Source: Pseudomonadota bacterium
GTDB lineage: Bacteria; SAR324; XYD2-FULL-50-16; JAHJRI01
NCBI GenBank assembly: GCA_022360105.1
Contig: JAKSDL010000895.1
Span: forward strand, 1-24,393
Direction of reading: 5' to 3'
DNA length: 24,393 nt
In this document: in pieces, positions 8,244 to 15,989 of the stretch
Position numbering within the stretch: the first letter of the stretch is position 1
Layout of the letters: every line of letters begins with the position of its first letter
The notes under the pieces: generated by a model
What the model saw: only the letters and a program-made list of their open reading frames with translations
Database searches by the model: none
Told to the model about the DNA's origin: nothing
Translations under genes and position numbers: made by a program

Positions 8244-9056
8244 TTAGTTATCCAGGTAGGCCTGCACATCTTGGTTAAGAAATTCCTGATGAACTAATGG
8301 TTCAAAGCCTCCAATATCTTTCAAATGCTCTAGTCCAAAAGAACATTTTAACCGGAAATCTGCCATTCCTGCAGGTAAACTTGGTACTGATATGGTGTTG
8401 TTTGGCCAGGATGTAAGGTCTATATCAGCTGATAATGAGTATACATAACTCATTGTACTTGTATCTCTTCCGCTTAGTCCCGCCTGCCCCTGAACATACG
8501 GATACATTCTATCAACAGGATCGAAACTGTGACTCCAGATTCCAAGCATGTGTCCAAATTCGTGAGAAGCTACTTCTTCAATGGTAGAGGTGGAATGAGC
8601 AGACCAATCGTAATTCAGTCTGGTAGTCATGACAATCCGGCGCGAAGGATCTGATCCGGAATCGATCTCAGCGAAACCTACAACACCCAGGCCGATGTCT
8701 GGACCCGAACCATCATCCCATTGAACCCTTACATCATTAGCACCTGAAGTTACATAAACCAAAGTTATGCCGAGAGAATTAAGGATAGAACTCCATTGAT
8801 TTACTCCGGATAAAAAGGCTACTCGATATGCAGCAATATAACCTGTTACTCCCGCTTGACTTGCGTCTGTGGGCAATAAAATTGTTAAAGTACTCGATTT
8901 CTGCCATCGATACACATAACCATTACCGGTAAAGGGCATATAGTCATTCGCTTCAGTTTCCTCATTGGAAGAAGCAGACATCGGTAGCTCTTTGCAGGCG
9001 ATTATTGTCAAAATAACCAAGCAAAATGCCAGAAATGATTGAAAACTTTTTTTCAT
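8244..9056 (-). CDS. Matrixin-like (M10) zinc metalloprotease, lipoprotein
   Basis: This 270-residue protein has a lipoprotein signal: a hydrophobic stretch ending IIAC, with Cys21 as lipidation site. The next residues, KELPM and a Ser/Glu-rich linker, lead to the mature domain. The zinc motif HEFGHMLGIWSHS (residues 165-177) gives His165, catalytic Glu166, His169 and His176. The third His is one place later than in the HExxHxxGxxH consensus, a variant known from the LGLWGHS type of bacterial matrixins. Met184 in DRMYP is the probable Met-turn. The protein should sit in the periplasm or on the outer membrane and cut proteins there. It follows the beta-barrel gene by about 20 bp and is probably co-transcribed with it. 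Substrate is unknown. Confidence 0.8.
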   Translation of the reverse strand: MKKSFQSFLAFCLVILTIIACKELPMSASSNEETEANDYMPFTGNGYVYRWQKSSTLTILLPTDASQAGVTGYIAAYRVAFLSGVNQWSSILNSLGITLVYVTSGANDVRVQWDDGSGPDIGLGVVGFAEIDSGSDPSRRIVMTTRLNYDWSAHSTSTIEEVASHEFGHMLGIWSHSFDPVDRMYPYVQGQAGLSGRDTSTMSYVYSLSADIDLTSWPNNTISVPSLPAGMADFRLKCSFGLEHLKDIGGFEPLVHQEFLNQDVQAYLDN

Positions 9057-9077
9057 TTGTCGAGCCTTACTACAAAT

Positions 9078-9806
9078 CTAGAAATCTATTGAAAGATTAA
9101 CCGTGTAACCAAATCCACTCAAATCAAAAGTCGAAGCAATAGGTTGACCCCGACTATCATAGGCAGGTCGTTTGTCGGATGAATCAATAACATGCGCCGC
9201 GTAGGTGTAGGTTGCAGCTAACTCCAACCCAAAAGTAGTGGATGCACCCCGGTCACCAAATGCCCTGTAGATGACTTGTCCTTCGAAAACGGTGCCGAAG
9301 GTTTCCACCTCTGCCTGCCCGCTGTTATCCTCAAGATTGCTGGTTACGATACTTGCATCAGCGTATCCGTAGGATTTGCGTTTCAAATTATCAAATCCAA
9401 ATCCGCCCAGAATCTCTATTGAAGGAGACATGTACCAGCTGGCTGTGGCTATTAAGGCGGTATAGGACATGCTAAATTCTTCCGATTCATCATTTAACGT
9501 TTTGTATTTTATGCTTCCCTTCGAAGTCACTGTTCTTCCGCCAATACCGAATTTAGAATTCAATTGGTAAACAAATCCTAAATAACTTCCGGCCATATCA
9601 ACATGTTCTGCCCCATACCGGTCATTCAGGAATTCACCATATCCATCGGTCAGAACTATGCGATGCCACGATAGCCCGTAACGGAAATGATACTTTTTTG
9701 TTTGTGCATTCAGCGGTGAGATCAGAAAAGTTCCTACCGCAAGAAAAAGCAACAATAACTGCACAATAGCTTTGTTGACTTGTTTTAAAAGGCTGTAGAA
9801 GCTCAT
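9078..9806 (-). CDS. Outer-membrane beta-barrel protein
   Basis: The ATG at 9806 is preferred because it gives a clean signal peptide ending SPLNAQ (about 35 residues); an in-frame TTG six codons upstream is possible, and neither start has a clear ribosome site. The mature part of about 205 residues consists of alternating short strands rich in Gly, Tyr, Phe and Ser (for example GSYLGFVYQL, EILGGFGFDNL, FGLELAATYTY), and the chain ends in Phe (NLSIDF), the usual C-terminal signal for outer-membrane barrels. It resembles OmpA-/OmpW-sized 8- to 10-strand barrels but no specific family is recognised. It is the first gene of the minus-strand group with the lipoprotein protease. Role unknown: porin, adhesin or envelope protein are all possible. 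Confidence 0.7.
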   Translation of the reverse strand: MSFYSLLKQVNKAIVQLLLLFLAVGTFLISPLNAQTKKYHFRYGLSWHRIVLTDGYGEFLNDRYGAEHVDMAGSYLGFVYQLNSKFGIGGRTVTSKGSIKYKTLNDESEEFSMSYTALIATASWYMSPSIEILGGFGFDNLKRKSYGYADASIVTSNLEDNSGQAEVETFGTVFEGQVIYRAFGDRGASTTFGLELAATYTYAAHVIDSSDKRPAYDSRGQPIASTFDLSGFGYTVNLSIDF

Positions 9807-9860
9807 GTTTGTGACGTTGTTCAAAAGGTAACTATTATTTAACGATCCATAATGTTCTGA

Positions 9861-10137
9861 CTCACGTTTCGCACCTGTTTTTGCAGTAGATGATTTATAT
9901 GGTGTAAAGCCATCATCAGCTATTCAGTTAAAAGCCTTTGGCTATTAGCGATCAGCTGCCAGCTTTGATACGACTCGCTTCGCTCCATTATTTTGAGTAG
10001 TATTGTAAACGTACCGAAGGTGCTCAGTTTAAAGCTAAAAGTTACCTACCAGTAGGGAATAGCTTTTATGTAAAAGTCATCTTCCTCAGTGAACTGCAGA
10101 GCCACTGATAGCATAAAACAAGGGTGCGAAACTTGAG
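9861..10137 (+). mobile_element. MITE-like element, copy A (277 bp)
   Basis: The element begins CTCACGTTTCGCACC and ends GGTGCGAAACTTGAG, which are inverted repeats with one mismatch. It is directly flanked by TTCTGA on both sides (9855-9860 and 10138-10143), a 6-bp target duplication. It codes for no recognisable protein. A second copy of exactly the same length lies inverted at 15713-15989, with about 24 differences by eye and no gaps. Internal short palindromes (CTTTTATGTAAAAG) could form hairpins. It fits a non-autonomous miniature inverted-repeat transposable element moved by a transposase elsewhere in the genome. Confidence 0.8.
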
Positions 10138-10143
10138 TTCTGA

Positions 10144-10459
10144 TTGAACGGTATTCACCGAAATCCCATACAGTATATGCTTTTTCGTGACGATCCACAA
10201 TTTATTTGTTGGGATGCAGATATTCAGACGTTGATGATTTATAAATTCTAAACCTCTCAAAAATTTTTACTCACCAACAACTACTTTCACTTCGGCTCTT
10301 CAGGTCTCTTTGATACGGGATGGGAACTTTTGAAGTTTGGCTTGCTGAATTGATATGTTGATGGTCGTTCCATTCTCAGCGAATTCTTCGCTCTTTTTTC
10401 AGCAATATTGGAAAACTTAGACGTTAATTTCAGATTTAGCGGAATGTGCCATTGAGGTT
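10144..10459. other. Gene-free A/T-rich stretch after MITE copy A
   Basis: No convincing gene is present. A minus-strand frame between about 10066 and 10260 runs through the mobile element and has no ribosome site or recognisable product. The only notable structure is a short plus-strand hairpin with a T tract at 10378-10399. No similarity to a transposase was recognised. Confidence 0.5.
10378..10399 (+). terminator. Terminator-like hairpin with T tract
   Basis: AGCGAA-TTC-TTCGCT (10378-10392) forms a 6-bp stem with a 3-base loop, followed after one C by six T. It has the form of a weak intrinsic terminator on the plus strand, but the nearest plus-strand gene ends at 7923, and on the minus strand the T tract is on the wrong side. 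It may stop stray transcription or be chance. Confidence 0.3.
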
Positions 10460-10783
10460 TTAATCATCCTTACCATTTTCCTGCAGCCATTTAACCGCCC
10501 TGTCGAAGATTCCCAGGGCTTTGGTTTTGATGGTTTCAAAATCTTTTTTGATATTCTTGCCACTCATCAATTCCCCGCTGCCCCGCGTCAATCCTTTTAA
10601 GTAAGATTCAAATCCTTTGCCGTGATGATAATAGCCACCATGGCTGATAATATAGCGGGCTACCATTTTACGGCATCCCCTGCACTGTACAAAAACCTTG
10701 TCTTGCTCGCCTGGTTCCCTGACCAGAATGTTCTTGAGATTCCTTGAACCGCAAAACTGGCAAGTTTGACGATGAATTTCCAT
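10460..10783 (-). CDS. Small zinc-ribbon protein, unknown function
   Basis: The start ATG at 10783 is fixed by a perfect AAGGAGG site at 10796-10790; that site overlaps the stop codon of the upstream transporter gene, so translation is probably coupled. The 107-residue product has two CxxC pairs, Cys8/Cys11 in CQFCG and Cys34/Cys37 in CRGCRK, in a classic zinc-ribbon arrangement. A His/Tyr/Gly-rich stretch follows (HGGYYHHGKG), then a basic helical C-terminus with GKNIKKDFETIKTKAL. No family is recognised. Coupling to a DASS carrier suggests a regulatory or accessory role for transport, but this is inference. Confidence 0.75.
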   Translation of the reverse strand: MEIHRQTCQFCGSRNLKNILVREPGEQDKVFVQCRGCRKMVARYIISHGGYYHHGKGFESYLKGLTRGSGELMSGKNIKKDFETIKTKALGIFDRAVKWLQENGKDD

Positions 10784-10794
10784 ACATATCCTCC

Positions 10795-12159
10795 TTACAA
10801 TCTCAGTAAAGGCAAGAAAAAGAGTCCCATCAACAAAATGGTCATTAAAGATACAACAGTGACCAGTGCTCCCGGTTTTATCATATCCCTGGATTCCAGC
10901 ATACCTGAACCGAAGGCGATAGCATTGGGAGGCGTACTGATCGGTAGTGCCATTGCTGTAGAACATATCATGGCAATGGGTATTACAAACAGGGCAACTT
11001 TGAATTCCAGGGAAATTGCTATAGGGATCAACAAGTTAGCTGTGGCCGTATTACTCATAAACGTTGTCATGACAGCGGCCAGCAACAGAAAGGCTACCAA
11101 CACCCAGATAAATCCAAATTCCAGGGGTATGGTTTCCACAATTTTTTGGGTTAAGCCGCTGGATTTCAGTCCTACTCCCAGGCAAATACCTCCGCCAACC
11201 ATAAACAAAACATCCCAGGGGAGATTTTTAAAATCCTTCACGTTCAGTAAACCAAGACCGAATGCTGAAATAGCCGGAACAAGACTGATTGTACCAATAG
11301 ACAATCCATGCAAATCCGTTGTCAGCCAGCCGATAATGGTTAATAAGAACAGGGCAGAAACCAGCCAGTGAATGCCTGTGAGGCCTTTTGATTCAATTTC
11401 CGGAAAATGGATTTTCAAATCACCCGGTGGATATAGCTTCAACAAAATAAACCAGCAGATAATCAACAACACAAGCATGAGGGGTATGGCAGCAAGCATC
11501 CAACCGCCAAAGCTGATCAATACTCCCTTTTCAGCTAGAAAGCTCATGGCGATCGCATTGGGAGGGGTGCCGATGGGTGTTCCTAGTCCTCCCAGATTAC
11601 AAGCGAAAGGAATGGAAAGAGCCAAACCTTTTGAGAACTTATTGGTTTCAGGGATACAGGCAATAATAGGCAAAACAATGGCAAACATCATTGCCGTGGT
11701 TGCCGTATTGCTCATCCACATGGAAAGTAACGCTGCAACCGCCATGATACCGAAGAGTAATCGACCGGGCCTGGTTCCTGTTTTTTGCAGCAACCACCTG
11801 GCAATACGATCATCCAGGTGATATTTGTGCAGCATAGAAGCTAGGATAAAACCGCCCATAAAAAGCAATATAATATCGGAAAAAAAAGGAGACAAGAAAG
11901 CCTGTCGCTCAAGCTTTCCTGCCGCGGGGTTCATAACCGGCAGCAACCAACCGATTTGTAGGAAAACGATGATCAAGCTGGTTACAAACAACGGGACCCA
12001 TTCCGTTACCCATAAAAGAGCTGCAACCAGCAATACGCTTAATGCTATCGCCTGGGCATGGTTTAGTGAAAACAAGGTCTGAAATAATGCAATCTTTTCA
12101 ACAGCTGTAAAGAGCATTAAAAGAAATAAAAAAAGGCTGACTTTTTTATGAAGTTTCAT
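10795..12159 (-). CDS. DASS (SLC13) family sodium:dicarboxylate/anion symporter
   Basis: The 454-residue membrane protein has about 11-12 hydrophobic segments and the duplicated signature of divalent anion:sodium symporters: MSNTATTAMM and MSNTATANLL as the two SNT motifs, paired with GTPPNAIAM and STPPNAIAF. These motifs form the two sodium sites and hold the substrate carboxylates in VcINDY. The usual substrates are succinate, malate, fumarate, citrate or sulfate. The upstream TEWVPLFVTSLIIV segment is also typical. No strong ribosome site precedes the ATG; a purine run (AGGGGA) lies rather far upstream. The gene is followed with coupled translation by the zinc-ribbon gene. It diverges from the plus-strand operon starting at 12396. 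A link to the PLP enzymes' oxo-acid products is possible but unproven. Confidence 0.9.
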   Translation of the reverse strand: MKLHKKVSLFLFLLMLFTAVEKIALFQTLFSLNHAQAIALSVLLVAALLWVTEWVPLFVTSLIIVFLQIGWLLPVMNPAAGKLERQAFLSPFFSDIILLFMGGFILASMLHKYHLDDRIARWLLQKTGTRPGRLLFGIMAVAALLSMWMSNTATTAMMFAIVLPIIACIPETNKFSKGLALSIPFACNLGGLGTPIGTPPNAIAMSFLAEKGVLISFGGWMLAAIPLMLVLLIICWFILLKLYPPGDLKIHFPEIESKGLTGIHWLVSALFLLTIIGWLTTDLHGLSIGTISLVPAISAFGLGLLNVKDFKNLPWDVLFMVGGGICLGVGLKSSGLTQKIVETIPLEFGFIWVLVAFLLLAAVMTTFMSNTATANLLIPIAISLEFKVALFVIPIAMICSTAMALPISTPPNAIAFGSGMLESRDMIKPGALVTVVSLMTILLMGLFFLPLLRL

Positions 12160-12237
12160 AGGTGGCTAATCCCCTAATCCTTCGAGGTGACAGTAGTTGT
12201 ATATATTTAAATCAACACATTCGGCGGATGATTAATC

Positions 12238-12264
12238 TTGAGCAAACTTCTTTCAGTCTATAAT
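12238..12264 (+). promoter_or_regulatory. Probable sigma70-type promoter for 12396 operon
   Basis: A perfect TATAAT (12259-12264) is preceded by TTGAGC (12238-12243) at a 15-bp spacing, shorter than the usual 17 bp. It lies in the divergent gap between the DASS gene and the plus-strand operon. About 130 bp of leader would separate it from the first start codon. Confidence 0.4.
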
Positions 12265-12322
12265 CAAAACTCAAATTAAACAACAATTTCGGAGTTAGAG
12301 AACTGTCAAATGTCACGGCTTG

Positions 12323-12342
12323 CTCTAGCTGTTGTGCTAGAG
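12323..12342. repeat. Perfect 7-bp stem hairpin in the 5' leader
   Basis: CTCTAGC-TGTTGT-GCTAGAG forms a perfect 7-bp stem with a 6-base loop, between the probable promoter and the first gene of the operon. No T tract follows, so it is not an obvious terminator. It could be a protein-binding operator or a leader RNA structure. Confidence 0.4.
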
Positions 12343-12395
12343 ATAGGATATTCATGACATAAAAAACTGTTCAATTAACAGCCTGGAGGGAACAT

Positions 12396-13217
12396 TTGGC
12401 ACAGGGAAACTCATTTAAAAAATTAAAATACAGCGAGTGGAGACCGATTGGTGTTTGTGATGATGCTCCACCTGGTGTTCAAAAAGCTCAAATGTTCACC
12501 AGGGAGGATTTCCTGATTATCACGGGACCCGAGGTTGACCGCCAAAACTGGCGTAAACACCCCCAGGTGATGAAGCTTCTCAACAAATACGCTTTAAAAC
12601 TCGCAAAACAATCAACCAGAACCAAGAACATGATCCAACCAAAAGTATCCAAGATATCCCTGGTTGGAGCTGTTATGAAGCTGGTAGTCACCCCCACCCT
12701 GAACAAGGAATCCAAAGACGGTAAACTGCAGTTGTTTCAAATTGAATTTGAGGATATCGGTAAAAAAAAGAAAACACCCTGGAAACTGATTTTAGGCATA
12801 TTGGTTACCATTCTGGTTTTACTCTGTATTCTGCTTGCTTTTGCCATTTACCAAAAAACTCAGACAAAACAATACAAAACAAAAAGTTACAAACCCACTT
12901 CATTCACGACCTCTTTTTGTGATGACTCAACGGACATAAGCAAATTCAGACGTCAGTTGGACGAAGCAAACAGGATTCTTCAAGTCAAAGCCGATGACTT
13001 GCTTTACCAGGGAAGAATAGCTGCAGAACTCAATTGTGGGGAGCAATTTTCCCAGGTTACTCTCCAGGAGAACAGGTTTTTGCAATGCTTTGCGCTGGTC
13101 AGAAGGTTTGGTTTGACTTTACAGTTATCCAGGCAGGATAAAATGAAAATTAATGCCTGCCGGCGTTCCATTTGCCGAAAAAAACGCACTGCGAATTCTC
13201 CGGCTTGTTTCGACTAA
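12396..13217 (+). CDS. Unknown single-pass membrane protein
   Basis: A TTG start is chosen because a GGAGGG site (12385-12390) lies at good distance; no in-frame ATG is near. The 273-residue product is not recognised. Residues 1-128 form a soluble basic domain without a signal peptide, containing WRPIGVCDDAPPG near the front. One strong membrane helix follows (about 131-152, LILGILVTILVLLCILLAF), preceded by a Lys-rich stretch that would keep the N-terminus in the cytoplasm. The remaining 120 residues, with five cysteines, would face the periplasm. The shape resembles a membrane-bound sensor or anti-sigma factor, but no such domain can be named. It is the first gene of a four-gene operon; the next start is 22 bp downstream. 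Confidence 0.6.
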   Translation: MAQGNSFKKLKYSEWRPIGVCDDAPPGVQKAQMFTREDFLIITGPEVDRQNWRKHPQVMKLLNKYALKLAKQSTRTKNMIQPKVSKISLVGAVMKLVVTPTLNKESKDGKLQLFQIEFEDIGKKKKTPWKLILGILVTILVLLCILLAFAIYQKTQTKQYKTKSYKPTSFTTSFCDDSTDISKFRRQLDEANRILQVKADDLLYQGRIAAELNCGEQFSQVTLQENRFLQCFALVRRFGLTLQLSRQDKMKINACRRSICRKKRTANSPACFD

Positions 13218-13239
13218 TTTCGAGTTTGGAAGGAAAAAA

Positions 13240-13950
13240 ATGCGTATTTGGGATCTCAACCCGGGGTATTTAAACAGACAAAGTCTGTTAGGTGAGCATC
13301 GCGAACTGCATGGAATCGTTTCCATTCTGGTCAATAAGAAAAAAGGTTATGCGAAACACCCTGAAACACTTCGCTGGGTAAAGCACGGCTGGGCACTGAC
13401 AATGCGTCATAACCTGTTGGCTGCAGAAATGTCGTTACGCGGTTATCAGGACAAATCACCGGTCGATTTAAAAGGCAACACAGGTACATGGCCATCTGTG
13501 TATATTGATCCTCCTATTGGGCAGCTACACATTCTGAAAAACAAATACCAAGACAAGGAACCAGGTCGTATTCCCCTACCCAGATCCGGTCAACACATGT
13601 GGACTCATCACAAATACTCGTTGCTGGCCAGAAATCCTGATGTGTACAAACAGATCGGCAAAGAGGTCTCGCTGATGAAACCAAAAGATGATATTTCCGA
13701 TCTGGCCTTGTTATTGACGGAATGGCTCATGAAACCGCCAACTGAAGGAGGCATAAGAAACTCACTGCAACACATGTGGGGCCATGTCTCTGATTTTACA
13801 AAGACCAAAAACAACGATATCGATAAACTTTCGCTCACCGGGTTGTTACTAAAAATTCAAGAACTGGCAAAAGAACATCAGGAAACATATTTACTGTCTT
13901 CAACAGCGCTCAGTGAACTGATGGTGTGGATTGAGCAGAGCATTTATTGA
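13240..13950 (+). CDS. T4 endonuclease V-like (pyrimidine dimer glycosylase) + DUF1722 protein
   Basis: The ATG at 13240 is preferred since GGAAGGA precedes it and the product then begins MRIWDL, the standard start of this bacterial family; a longer frame from 13153 has no ribosome site. The 236-residue protein has two parts. Residues 1-75 match pyrimidine dimer DNA glycosylase (PF03013): LNRQSLLGEHRELHG contains the Glu of the catalytic HxxE/ExRE region (Glu19, Glu22), and HPETLRW follows. Residues about 120-236 match DUF1722: HKYSLLARNPDVYKQIG and MKPPTEGGIRNSLQHMWGH. T4 enzyme uses the amino group of Thr2 to attack the abasic sugar; residue 2 here is Arg, as in related bacterial proteins. 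DNA-repair activity is therefore plausible but not assured. Confidence 0.7.
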   Translation: MRIWDLNPGYLNRQSLLGEHRELHGIVSILVNKKKGYAKHPETLRWVKHGWALTMRHNLLAAEMSLRGYQDKSPVDLKGNTGTWPSVYIDPPIGQLHILKNKYQDKEPGRIPLPRSGQHMWTHHKYSLLARNPDVYKQIGKEVSLMKPKDDISDLALLLTEWLMKPPTEGGIRNSLQHMWGHVSDFTKTKNNDIDKLSLTGLLLKIQELAKEHQETYLLSSTALSELMVWIEQSIY

Positions 13951-13968
13951 GGGAGAGATTAAATCACC

Positions 13969-15168
13969 ATGCAAAGCACTACAAATGATCGGGTATTGTT
14001 TCTGGATAATCTTCGCTGGGTGATAATTTTTCTGGTTATCACCTTGCATGCCGGTTGTGCATACAGTTTCTACACAACATACTGGGCAGTAAACGATGAC
14101 AATTCAAGGTTTTTTGATATTCTGCTGGGTATTCTGCTGCTTTTTGAAATGCCGACCTTGTTTTTTATTTCCGGTTACTTTGCCATTCCCTCCTTCAGCA
14201 ATAAAACCGCAGGTTCTTTTATCAACAGAAAAATCAACCGGCTGGCGATTCCCTGGTTGATCGGTGTAGTCCTGCTTGGTCCCGCTAAAGCCATCATATA
14301 CAACTATTCACGCGGTGATCACTCTTTAAGCTTTTTTGAGCTGTTTAAGATTTTAATGATCAACGCATTTTCGCTGCAAACAGCTCCTTTGGAAACCATA
14401 GACCAATTTAACCACTGGCATTTGTGGTATGTTTCCCTGCTGTTTTATTTCTTCCTGATTTTTGTTGTTGCCATCAAAATGAAGCAATTTCTAAAGCTGT
14501 CCTTGCCTTTCAAAACCGGAGGAATTGCTTCCGATAGAGAGATTTTGCTGGTTTTATTTTTAGCGGCACTGTCGGCTTCCTTGTTAATTCTTGCAGCCCG
14601 CTTTGGCATTTTTGCCGGCAAAGTCAGGGACCCCTGGCTTGTTATTGTCACCATTTTCCAGTTTAGGACGTCAAATCTGATACTACACTTTATCTGTTTC
14701 TGGTTAGGGGTTTATGCCTTTCACCGGAATTGGTTCTCCCATGAAAAGCCCCCGGGAAATATGATAATATGGTCGGTAGCTTCCATCTTATTGTCGGGCG
14801 GCATGATAGGAACACTAGTGTTGAAAATGTATACCTTGAGTGTTTTCGTGCAGAGTTTCGCCTGCTTTGCCATCATTCTGTTTTTTCTTTCCTTCGCAAA
14901 GAAAAGCATGGATAAAACCAACCCACTCTGCAAATCGCTGGCAGACAACTCCTATAATGTTTACCTGGTCCACATGGTATTCATTATCACCATCCAACTG
15001 GCCCTGTTCAAGCTTTGGACCGGTTTTATCTTTGTGAAGTTTTTTATTGTAACGATATCGACCATTGTCATCAGCTACCTGGTCAGTCGCTTTGCCCTGA
15101 CTCCACATCCCCGGCTCAGCGTAGCGGGATTGTTCAGCCTTTTTCTTGTTTTCTGTTTAATTATTTAA
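13969..15168 (+). CDS. Acyltransferase-3 family integral membrane protein
   Basis: This 399-residue protein has about ten membrane helices and the marks of the acyltransferase-3 family (PF01757). The first helix contains ITLHAGCAY, with the conserved His near its periplasmic end. FEMPTLFFISGYF forms the second helix region, and KINRLAIPWLIG carries the conserved basic/Pro segment. HWHLWYVSLLFYF and SYNVYLVHMVF are further family segments. Members transfer acyl groups onto lipids, glycans or peptides at the inner membrane; the acceptor cannot be predicted. The start follows a purine-rich ribosome site (GAGGGAGAG) 18 bp after the glycosylase-like gene. It belongs to the operon 12396-15622. Confidence 0.8.
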   Translation: MQSTTNDRVLFLDNLRWVIIFLVITLHAGCAYSFYTTYWAVNDDNSRFFDILLGILLLFEMPTLFFISGYFAIPSFSNKTAGSFINRKINRLAIPWLIGVVLLGPAKAIIYNYSRGDHSLSFFELFKILMINAFSLQTAPLETIDQFNHWHLWYVSLLFYFFLIFVVAIKMKQFLKLSLPFKTGGIASDREILLVLFLAALSASLLILAARFGIFAGKVRDPWLVIVTIFQFRTSNLILHFICFWLGVYAFHRNWFSHEKPPGNMIIWSVASILLSGGMIGTLVLKMYTLSVFVQSFACFAIILFFLSFAKKSMDKTNPLCKSLADNSYNVYLVHMVFIITIQLALFKLWTGFIFVKFFIVTISTIVISYLVSRFALTPHPRLSVAGLFSLFLVFCLII

Positions 15169-15205
15169 TAGTACGCGGTTCAACCTGTTAACAAGGAGGA
15201 TAACA

Positions 15206-15622
15206 ATGAACCTGACAGCACTCGCATTGATTGGTTATATCGCTTGGACACTGTTGATCATTATCGTGGTGGTCTTTCACAGGGCCACTCTGACATTGGC
15301 AGGAAAAAGAGCAGCCAATAGTTTCAAAACCGATGGAATCGATGTTTCGGAATTCTCGGCCAGGCTTTGTCGTGCTCATGCCAATTGCTATGAAAGTTTC
15401 CCTTTTATCGGCGGGCTGTTGCTGTTGGCGCTTGCTACAAACCTGACGAATATTACAAACCCCCTGGCAATCATAGTCTTGATAAGTAGAATCGCTCAAT
15501 CGACCACTCATGCCGTTTCAACCAGCGTATGGGGGGTGCAGATTCGCTTTGGTTTTTTTGTGGTTCAGATTGGGATTTGTATTTACTGGATAATAGGATT
15601 TATTCAACATTTCATACGATGA
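15206..15622 (+). CDS. MAPEG-family membrane protein
   Basis: The 138-residue protein has four hydrophobic helices and matches the MAPEG family (membrane-associated proteins in eicosanoid and glutathione metabolism). The central RAHANCYESFPFIGGLLLLA segment corresponds to the family's conserved RAxxNxxENxP motif, which takes part in glutathione binding in eukaryotic members. Bacterial members are mostly uncharacterised; some have glutathione transferase or peroxidase activity. A strong AAGGAGG site lies just before the ATG. The gene ends the four-gene operon; a short T tract (15643-15650) lies after the stop but without a good stem. The MITE copy B begins 90 bp downstream. Confidence 0.85.
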   Translation: MNLTALALIGYIAWTLLIIIVVVFHRATLTLAGKRAANSFKTDGIDVSEFSARLCRAHANCYESFPFIGGLLLLALATNLTNITNPLAIIVLISRIAQSTTHAVSTSVWGVQIRFGFFVVQIGICIYWIIGFIQHFIR

Positions 15623-15712
15623 TGGTTTGCAATTCCGAATGGTTTTTTTTGCCCAGGATCGGGATACCTGGTATGAAACCCTGAAGGGACGGTACAGATT
15701 CAAAATCATTTA

Positions 15713-15989
15713 CTCAAGTTTCACACCCTTGTTTTATGCTATCAGTGGCTCTGCAGTTCACTGAGGAAGATGACTTTTACATAAAAGCTATTCGGTACCG
15801 GCAGTTAGCTTTTAGCTTTAAACTGAACACCTTTGGTACGTTTACATGAATACTCAAAATAACGGGCCGAAGCGAGTCGTATCAAAGCTGGCAGCTGATC
15901 GCTAATAGCCAAATGTTTTTAACTGAATCGCTGATGGTGGTTTGACACCATATAAATCATCTCCTGCAAAAGCAGGTGCGAAACTTGAG
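15713..15989 (-). mobile_element. MITE-like element, copy B (277 bp)
   Basis: This is the inverted partner of the element at 9861-10137, with the same length and about 91% identity by eye. On the plus strand it begins CTCAAGTTTCACACC and ends GGTGCGAAACTTGAG, imperfect terminal inverted repeats. CATTTA occurs directly before it (15707-15712) and one base after it (15991-15996), consistent with a 6-bp target duplication with one extra C. No coding capacity is seen. It lies between the MAPEG gene and the MarR regulator. Confidence 0.8.

Noticed and set aside
7937..10172. GAAATCCCATACA occurs near 7938 and again near 10160
   Set aside because: A single shared 13-mer is expected by chance in a window of this size, and the flanking sequences do not match.
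10066..10260. Minus-strand frame overlapping MITE copy A
   Set aside because: No ribosome site, no recognisable product, and it runs through the end of a non-coding element.
10378..10399. Hairpin with T tract as the terminator of the zinc-ribbon gene
   Set aside because: The T tract is on the 3' side only for plus-strand transcripts, while that gene is on the minus strand.
10766..12082. Long plus-strand frames opposite the DASS transporter gene
   Set aside because: They are antisense shadows of a clear DASS coding sequence and show no family features.
12396..13950. Frameshift joining the membrane protein to the glycosylase-like protein
   Set aside because: The second gene has its own ribosome site and the normal family start MRIWD at 13240, so two separate genes explain the sequence.
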